Source of the DNA: Mucilaginibacter sp. L196
Lineage (GTDB): Bacteria > Bacteroidota > Bacteroidia > Sphingobacteriales > Sphingobacteriaceae
Assembly (NCBI RefSeq): GCF_009765905.1
Contig: NZ_LMUO01000019.1
Location: 296,303 to 360,302, forward strand
Direction of reading: 5' to 3'
DNA: 64,000 nt
Within the stretch, counting starts at the first letter, position 1, and every line of letters starts with the position of its first letter. Both the position numbers and the translations under genes were made by a program. This document shows, piece by piece, positions 59,519 through 64,000 of this stretch. A model generated the notes under the pieces. That model ran no database searches and had not been told where the DNA came from. It saw only the letters and a list, made by a program, of their open reading frames with translations.

Positions 59519-59785
59519 ATGAGAACATTTATTTTATTATGCCTCACATCCATTATCGGTACAATGGCATTTCTTGCAGCGACATCCTTACCAAATAAGT
59601 TACCAGCTTTTTTAATTGGATTCGGCGTATGGATACTTTTTTTTATTTACCTGGCGAAGCGAACCCGGAGATACGCTAACCCTTATCCTCGGATCATATT
59701 ACACGCTTACTATTGTAGTAAATGCCAATCAATTATTGCACAAATCACTGCTGCGCCATTTGTGTGCTATTTTCTGATAGATTGA
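59519..59785 (+). CDS. Small membrane protein, 88 aa, after the recombinase gene
   Basis: Starts 15 bases after the recombinase stop. It has two hydrophobic stretches (about 5-20 and 30-46), the basic loop AKRTRRYANPYPR and a Cys-containing end (YYCSKCQSIIAQ). I recognise no family. It may be a real accessory gene or a chance frame; the first 55 residues look more protein-like than the rest. Confidence 0.4.
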   Translation: MRTFILLCLTSIIGTMAFLAATSLPNKLPAFLIGFGVWILFFIYLAKRTRRYANPYPRIILHAYYCSKCQSIIAQITAAPFVCYFLID

Positions 59786-60148
59786 CCATTCTTAAACAAA
59801 ATTTTATACATAGTATAAAACACTTTGTAGATAGGTATTTAAACCATTCGCAAAGTATTACTGATAATCAACCTTTTTGCGTCATACAACGATTTGGAGT
59901 GAAGTCATTTGCCATCTAACTTTATATCATTGATTCTTGAAAATAGTTGTTCCAATTTACCTGATGACATCATTTCGTTGATATTTGGTTGCTGACTTTC
60001 AAGAATGATTAACAGCTTAATTAAACATTTAAGTAATACAAAGAGAAAGGAGCTTGGTGACAAACAGGATCAAATTAAAATGCAGGTTACGCACCTGCCG
60101 ATAACAGACGTTATCGATTGATTTAATGATGGATAATTCTACATCCTT
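59786..60148. other. Spacer of 363 bases with no clear gene
   Basis: I see no complete gene. It contains a short minus-strand reading frame at 59905-60069 with some protein-like character but no normal start, and the upstream region of the MauE-like gene. Confidence 0.6.
59905..60069 (-). pseudogene. Possible gene remnant on the minus strand, 54 codons
   Basis: The frame reads without stops from about 60069 down to the stop at 59905-59907. The last part, NINEMMSSGKLEQLFSRIND, looks like the amphipathic end of a soluble protein. No ATG is at its start, only internal ones. I cannot name a family. It may be the 3' end of a gene lost when the island changed. Confidence 0.2.
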
Positions 60149-60634
60149 ATGGAAAGTGTAATAATAAACAATTCAAGATTTCAAATTTCAAACCTTGTAA
60201 AGGAAAGAATAGTAATCGCTATAAGATGGCTATGTATGGCCCTATTTGTCTATACTGCCTATGCCAAAATAATAGATCATGACCGTTTTTTAAATGGTCT
60301 GATGAATGTGCATATCATCAGTGGCTTTTCCGTAATAATCTCATTTTTAGTTCCAAGAATTGAAATTGTAATTGCCGTCTTATTATTAATTCCAATTACT
60401 GCAAAGCAGGGCCTATATAGCTTTATTGTCGTAATGGCAATATTTACAGTGTATATTATCAGCGCTTTGATGTTGGAAAAGAACTTACCGTGCCTTTGTG
60501 GAGGAGCCATCGAAAAGCTTAGCTGGTCGCAGCATATATGGCTCAATCTTGCTTTTATTATATTAGCTGTCTTTGCTCTTCAGCTCATTATTTTAAATAA
60601 ATCTTCAAAAATTAAAAAAAATGAAAAATTTTAA
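60149..60634 (+). CDS. MauE-like membrane protein (methylamine utilisation E / DoxX-related redox-associated family)
   Basis: This 161-residue protein has four membrane segments (about 24-40, 56-78, 88-107 and 126-149) and an N-terminal cytosolic tail. The motif NLPCLCGGAIEKLSWSQHIWLNLAFII contains two Cys (LPCLCGG) at the mouth of the last segments, the conserved pair of Bacteroidota MauE-like proteins. In methylotrophs MauE is needed to make disulfides in methylamine dehydrogenase. The stop overlaps the next gene by 14 bases (ATG at 60621), so the two are translationally linked. Confidence 0.85.
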   Translation: MESVIINNSRFQISNLVKERIVIAIRWLCMALFVYTAYAKIIDHDRFLNGLMNVHIISGFSVIISFLVPRIEIVIAVLLLIPITAKQGLYSFIVVMAIFTVYIISALMLEKNLPCLCGGAIEKLSWSQHIWLNLAFIILAVFALQLIILNKSSKIKKNEKF

Positions 60635-60965
60635 ACAAATAGCCTTTGGCGTATTGGTATGCGCATTGGCAATAAGTTTCAGTGCATTTAACAATGCAAA
60701 TGGCCATAGCCTTAAAGTAACTAAGGATTCAAAAGGTCGGTTACTCTTTACAGAGAGATATTTTCGCGCTGCTCCAGGAGGACATGACACAAGCCCTGCT
60801 GATTACATTTATTCATCTAGCCCAAATGCTAACTGTCTTTCTTCGAGTGACGTATGTTCTGCAGAGTTTACCACCAGTAACCCGCCCGTTAACGGTGATG
60901 CTCCATCTGGGTCACCGGCGTATGTGACAGGCAGTGACGCAAGTGGTGATTGGAACGGTAATTAA
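60621..60965 (+). CDS. Small exported protein with two cysteines, DUF6520-like
   Basis: This 114-residue protein begins with a signal peptide (MKNFKQIAFGVLVCALAISFSAF), cleaved at about residue 24-28. The mature part is polar, rich in Ser, Asp, Asn and Pro, and has Cys72 and Cys79 (C-x6-C), able to form a disulfide. I think it is akin to the small DUF6520-type exported proteins found next to MauE genes. It overlaps the MauE-like gene by 14 bases, which suggests that MauE oxidises its disulfide. No known catalytic residue is visible; it may be a signal, toxin, scaffold or matrix protein. Confidence 0.75.
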   Translation: MKNFKQIAFGVLVCALAISFSAFNNANGHSLKVTKDSKGRLLFTERYFRAAPGGHDTSPADYIYSSSPNANCLSSSDVCSAEFTTSNPPVNGDAPSGSPAYVTGSDASGDWNGN

Positions 60966-60980
60966 TCTTTAAAAAAAAGA

Positions 60981-61012
60981 AAGAATCAGGTTTAATAGAA
61001 ACCTGATTCTTT
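60981..61012. terminator. Strong hairpin terminator between convergent units
   Basis: AAGAATCAGGTTT (60981-60993) pairs with AAACCTGATTCTT (60999-61011) round ATAGA, followed by TTTATT; it lies 16 bases after the small exported gene and ahead of the DsbD-N gene end on the other strand. Confidence 0.85.
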
Positions 61013-61082
61013 TTATTCACCTAAGGAATGGATTTATTTACTTGATATCATATTAAAACCATTCAAACCCTCGATAAAGCGG

Positions 61083-61529
61083 CTATTGTATTTGAACATT
61101 AAACTCTACATTTTCTGGAGGAAGACATTTTTCATCATTACAAACCATAAAGTTTATCTTGCCTTTTAACACAAATCCATTTTTGATAACCCTTATCTTT
61201 TGCTGAAAAACAACCGACTTTTCAAAATAGTGGACATTCATTTTAAAATTAGGTTCGAATTTAGTTGCCGATTTTGGCTCAGTTAATTTACCGATAAGGG
61301 TATATTCCTTCGAACGTGAAAAGGTAAACGAAGTTTTTATTGGGCCCCCGTCCGGCTGCATAGTTGAATAAATATGCCAGCCATTATCAATTGTTGCTTT
61401 AACATAAACCATTGTTTTCTTTTCGCTCAATTTTTTAATAGCGTAACTCCATCTAACAGGTGTTAAGATTTGCCCGAACGCATTCGCAATGAACAATATT
61501 GAAAACAAAACCAAGATTATTTTTTTCAT
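61083..61529 (-). CDS. Free-standing DsbD N-terminal-domain protein
   Basis: This 148-residue protein has a signal peptide (KIILVLFSILFIANAFGQ) and a single immunoglobulin-like DsbD-alpha domain: WHIYSTMQPDGGPIKTSFTF, then KMNVHYFEKSVVFQQKI. The cysteine pair VCNDEKCLPPE (Cys130 and Cys135) matches the active-site cysteines of DsbD-alpha, which take electrons from the membrane part of DsbD. No DsbD membrane domain is nearby, so it may serve the neighbouring TlpA protein or an independent CcdA elsewhere. The tlpA gene lies upstream by 9 bases. Confidence 0.88.
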   Translation of the reverse strand: MKKIILVLFSILFIANAFGQILTPVRWSYAIKKLSEKKTMVYVKATIDNGWHIYSTMQPDGGPIKTSFTFSRSKEYTLIGKLTEPKSATKFEPNFKMNVHYFEKSVVFQQKIRVIKNGFVLKGKINFMVCNDEKCLPPENVEFNVQIQ

Positions 61530-61538
61530 ATAGGTTTT

Positions 61539-63086
61539 TTATTTGACTTGTAAAGCACCATTAATTTCCTTTATAAGCGGTTCCCCATTTTCGACGTCCG
61601 GACGTATTGGAGTTGATGAGAACAATTTGCCTTCTTTATCTATGATCAAAAGCGATGGATACGAACCATCAGGTACATAAGCTTTTATAAATGGATTATT
61701 GGGCCCTGTACCTGCTGTATATAAGTATTTGGTGGTGGATGTAGTATAGTGTGTATAATGTTTACCCACTAAATTTTTGTCAATACTCTTTATCCATAAA
61801 TTTCTATCTTCATCAATGCAAAGGCTCACAAAAACAACGTCAGCCCGATCTCTAAAAACCTCTTCAACATGAGGCAATGCGGCAGCTACATGCACACATC
61901 CGCTACAGCCGGAAAACCACATATCTACAAAGACCACTTTCCCTTTAAAATCTGCCAAATGAACCGTTTTACCATTAACATCTTTAAAATCAAAATCTTT
62001 GACAGGTTCCCCTCTAGCATATGTGTTTTTAAGCTGCTCAACAATTGATTTAAAATAGGCACTTTGCATCACGGCTAAGGCGTTTTCTAAATATTCGGGC
62101 TGCAAATCATTTTTTCCGGTTAGTTGAATTAACCAATATGCTAAAAGCTTATCACGCAATGTGCCTGCATACTGTTTAGTAATTGCAGGAAAGTAATTTC
62201 GATCATATATAGAGATATTTTCATTCTGACTTATCCTGTCATATATCACTCCTAAGCGGATTTTTAAGTATAAATAGTTTATGTACTCGGGGGATAAATT
62301 TGCTTTATCATTCCCGCTAAAGTAGTCCGACCTTTGCGTAAGTTCTTTGTACGCATTGGCAAGACCAGGTTCCATCTTTTTTCCTGGTGTAAAAAAAAGG
62401 CCCTGCAAACCAACAATCCGATAAACGAATGAACGATTAAGACCGATAATATCGGCTCGGACTATAGAATATGCAAAAGGAGATAATATGGATTTATAAC
62501 CTGATAGGACATCAAGCTGTACGTTTAAAATCGAATCTTTCTGCCGCAGCCATTTTTCAATATTAGAATGTATATAATCATGAGAATCAGTTGTAAGGCA
62601 ATTTTTTTCGTTGCTATCCAATTGCATAATTCTATTAGAAGCATATTGGGCCTCGAAAAGACTGGAACCCTTGCCTGTATAATACTGCGATTGCTTTTTA
62701 AAAACGACATGAATACTGTCTCCGGCTTCGATTAGGTAGTTGGCAATATCGCCATCGCCTGATAAATTTCCAAACCTGCTATCTCTCTTGCTCGATAGAA
62801 ATAATGAAAAATGGAAAGGTAAGTTACCCGTCAGTATTTCAAACTTAAACTCACCATTGGCGTCAACAGTTGCAGTTAACGTTCGGGTGGAAAATCGTTC
62901 TGGTGATCCGTCAACTAAAAACGGCCCCTGTAATACCATAGATAACGTATCATGTTTTAAGTTATCGTCAACTTTTCCCGTGACATAGGTAACGCTTTGA
63001 TTTTCAAATTCAAAAGCTTTTTGTTGCGCTGACAAATTATTAATATTGGTTAATGCTAATAGGATTATTATTCTTAATACTTTCAT
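61539..63086 (-). CDS. TlpA-family thiol-disulfide oxidoreductase, exported, fused to a long N-terminal domain
   Basis: This 515-residue protein has a signal peptide (LRIIILLALTNINNLSAQQ) and a thioredoxin-like domain at about 365-510 with the active site SGCSGC (Cys394, Cys397) in FVDMWFSGCSGCVHVAAALPHVEEVF. The N-terminal 360 residues contain a carbohydrate-binding-like beta sandwich at about 25-130 (VDANGEFKFEIL) and a helical part. Such long TlpA proteins follow susC-susD pairs in Sphingobacteriaceae. The DsbD-N gene follows by 9 bases, so electrons may pass from DsbD-N to TlpA. Confidence 0.9.
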   Translation of the reverse strand: MKVLRIIILLALTNINNLSAQQKAFEFENQSVTYVTGKVDDNLKHDTLSMVLQGPFLVDGSPERFSTRTLTATVDANGEFKFEILTGNLPFHFSLFLSSKRDSRFGNLSGDGDIANYLIEAGDSIHVVFKKQSQYYTGKGSSLFEAQYASNRIMQLDSNEKNCLTTDSHDYIHSNIEKWLRQKDSILNVQLDVLSGYKSILSPFAYSIVRADIIGLNRSFVYRIVGLQGLFFTPGKKMEPGLANAYKELTQRSDYFSGNDKANLSPEYINYLYLKIRLGVIYDRISQNENISIYDRNYFPAITKQYAGTLRDKLLAYWLIQLTGKNDLQPEYLENALAVMQSAYFKSIVEQLKNTYARGEPVKDFDFKDVNGKTVHLADFKGKVVFVDMWFSGCSGCVHVAAALPHVEEVFRDRADVVFVSLCIDEDRNLWIKSIDKNLVGKHYTHYTTSTTKYLYTAGTGPNNPFIKAYVPDGSYPSLLIIDKEGKLFSSTPIRPDVENGEPLIKEINGALQVK

Positions 63087-63202
63087 ATATAGTTATTTAA
63101 GGCTTACTAACCTTTATATTTATAAATAGGGTTTTGGTAAGCTATTATTTGCTTATTTATTTTTTCTATGTCCTTGAATACCATAAATTTCGATATCTAT
63201 TG

Positions 63203-63854
63203 CTATCGTGGATTTTGCTCCAATCCTCCCGTAGTTGTTTCAATGGGGTCTAAAGGAAGTACATATTTAGGCGAGTTTGGCGGAAGCGTAATTAATTGTC
63301 CGTTAACCGTTCGAGTTAGAGTAACCTGGAACCGTGGATCTTTATTTAATCTGCGTAAATCTGACCACCTAAGATTTCGGAAACAAAGTTCTTTTCGGCG
63401 TTCAGCCAGGATCAGCGCTAATGCTGCGTCGGCACTGGAAGCCGTTAAATTGGTGAATGTGCCTGTTAAATACCTGGTTTGCAATAAAGTATTCAAATCA
63501 TTTAGCGCAGCTGTGGTATTACTCGCGCGAGCGTAACATTCAGCCCGAATAAGATAGATTTCATCTGTTGCTATGCCCCCAAAAAAATAGGAGTAAAGAC
63601 CCGTATAACTGCCCTGAAAGGCTATGTTTTTTCTCCTGTTTGTAAAAAAATAAAAACTGGGTCGCAAATCGTTTGAATTGTATGATTTATATAAAGTTGA
63701 ATCTACAATGAGATCGAGCGTAGGATAAAAGGAAATATAGCTTATTAATGCAGTTGAGAAAACTACTTCTTTATTAAATTCTGGAAAAGGGGCTTCATAT
63801 GTTGGAGTCATTTGATTTAAATTCATTAACGCCCCTTGTTGTATATTATGGAGA
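63203..63854 (-). pseudogene. susD-type nutrient-binding lipoprotein gene, 5' part lost to an insertion
   Basis: The remaining 217 codons are the C-terminal part of a SusD/RagB protein: QGALMNLNQ (just before the internal ATG at 63826), YEAPFPEFNKEVVFSTALI, DSTLYKSYNSNDLRPSFYF, then the TPR-like EIYLIRAECYARASNTTAALNDLN, LILAERRKELCFRNLRWSDLRRLN and PKYVLPLDPIETTTGGLEQNPR. Typical members have about 480-520 residues. The frame hits a stop at 63866, and homology ends at about 63854 where IS-like sequence starts, so the gene is interrupted. It would have followed a susC gene, which lies outside. Confidence 0.8.
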
Positions 63855-64000
63855 TGTTGACCACCCTATTTCGGGCCAAATTGACCCAGGGGTTAGCTGA
63901 CTTTTGGGTTGCAGCAAATGCTGTAAAAGCATGTACAAAAATAGTTATTTAAAAGGTAATTTCATTAATGGCTGTTTTCCGGTTCAACACTACGTTTTCT
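63855..64000. mobile_element. End of an insertion element, IS21-like terminus (remainder outside window)
   Basis: From 63855 the sequence reads TGTTGACCACCCTATTTCGG, then GCCAAATTGACCCAGGGG, in the style of an IS21-family end (5' TG, with GTTGACC and TTGACCC repeats). It begins exactly where susD homology stops. A minus-strand frame ending at 63949 with NVVLNRKTAINEITF could be the C-terminus of a transposase subunit but is too short to tell. The family call rests on the terminus pattern only. Confidence 0.5.

Larger units (their letters stand above)
57977..64000 (+). mobile_element. Probable integrative island, left end at the 3' part of tRNA-Phe (right end outside window)
   Basis: The tRNA-Phe 3' half is the presumed core. 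Next come the recombinase at 58197-59504, small accessory frames, a MauE-like gene with an exported small protein, and a minus-strand group with DsbD-N, TlpA and a broken susD gene. A repeated copy of the tRNA end would mark the other boundary; it is not in the window. The content differs from the housekeeping genes before 57.9 kb. No conjugation gene is visible. Confidence 0.6.

Noticed and set aside
59722..59919. Plus-strand frame after the small membrane gene in the island
   Set aside because: It overlaps the previous frame, has no recognisable features and reads like random sequence.
63168..63536. Plus-strand frame opposite the susD fragment
   Set aside because: It is a shadow of the SusD frame; the minus-strand translation has clear SusD motifs.

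Overview
The window is a 64 kb piece of a Bacteroidota chromosome, most likely Sphingobacteriaceae and close to Mucilaginibacter or Pedobacter (family fairly sure, genus only a guess). The grounds are: a low G+C content; -7 promoter boxes of the TAnnTTTG type; lineage-typical families (Porin_10, TamL/TamB, DUF5606, DUF4142, DUF5996, SusD with TlpA, MauE-like proteins); a histidine kinase H-box of the SHNLRSHTGNL type; and very many dispersed palindromic repeats between genes.

Layout. 1-8.8 kb: 3' end of lspA, two unknown genes, a DEAD-box RNA helicase, an FtsB/DivIC-like protein, a PAS histidine kinase, DUF5606, a cyclophilin and an exported protein usually labelled asparagine synthetase B. 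8.9-12.8 kb: a minus-strand operon lpxK - purine nucleoside phosphorylase - Porin_10. 12.9-17.1 kb: DUF5996, a single-domain aspartic protease and a large PAS sensor that keeps an H-box but has no ATPase domain. 17.5-24.9 kb: tamB-tamL, the outer-membrane assembly pair. 25.2-33.8 kb: dnaE, two alpha/beta hydrolases, DUF4142, and an NmrA-type reductase followed by an AraC regulator. 34-39.7 kb: a lipase-maturation-factor-like membrane protein, a patatin, PBP4 (dacB) and an amino-acid permease. 40-52.9 kb: K+-dependent membrane pyrophosphatase, ABC exporter, thioredoxin with a hybrid kinase, an exported class-II cyclic-nucleotide phosphodiesterase, an AI-2E family permease, two oxidoreductases and an ECF sigma operon. 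53.1-57.8 kb: folC with an in-frame repeat insertion, unknown genes, and a two-gene heterodisulfide-reductase-like iron-sulfur complex.

From 57.9 kb the character changes. A tRNA-Phe gene is followed by a tyrosine recombinase and cargo with a thiol-redox theme: a MauE-like membrane protein coupled to a small exported protein with two cysteines, and on the other strand a free-standing DsbD N-domain, a TlpA-type thioredoxin and the 3' part of a SusD gene. The susD reading frame stops abruptly at a sequence that looks like the end of an IS21-type element running off the window. This looks like one end of an integrative island; the other end is not visible.

The most striking sequence-level feature is the set of at least six families of imperfect palindromes (about 60-165 bp) in the gaps between genes, some nested inside one another, one reaching into the start region of an ABC transporter gene, and a different low-complexity repeat inserted in frame in folC. 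The best candidate for a little-described system is the MauE / small two-cysteine exported protein pair with its neighbouring TlpA and DsbD-N genes.
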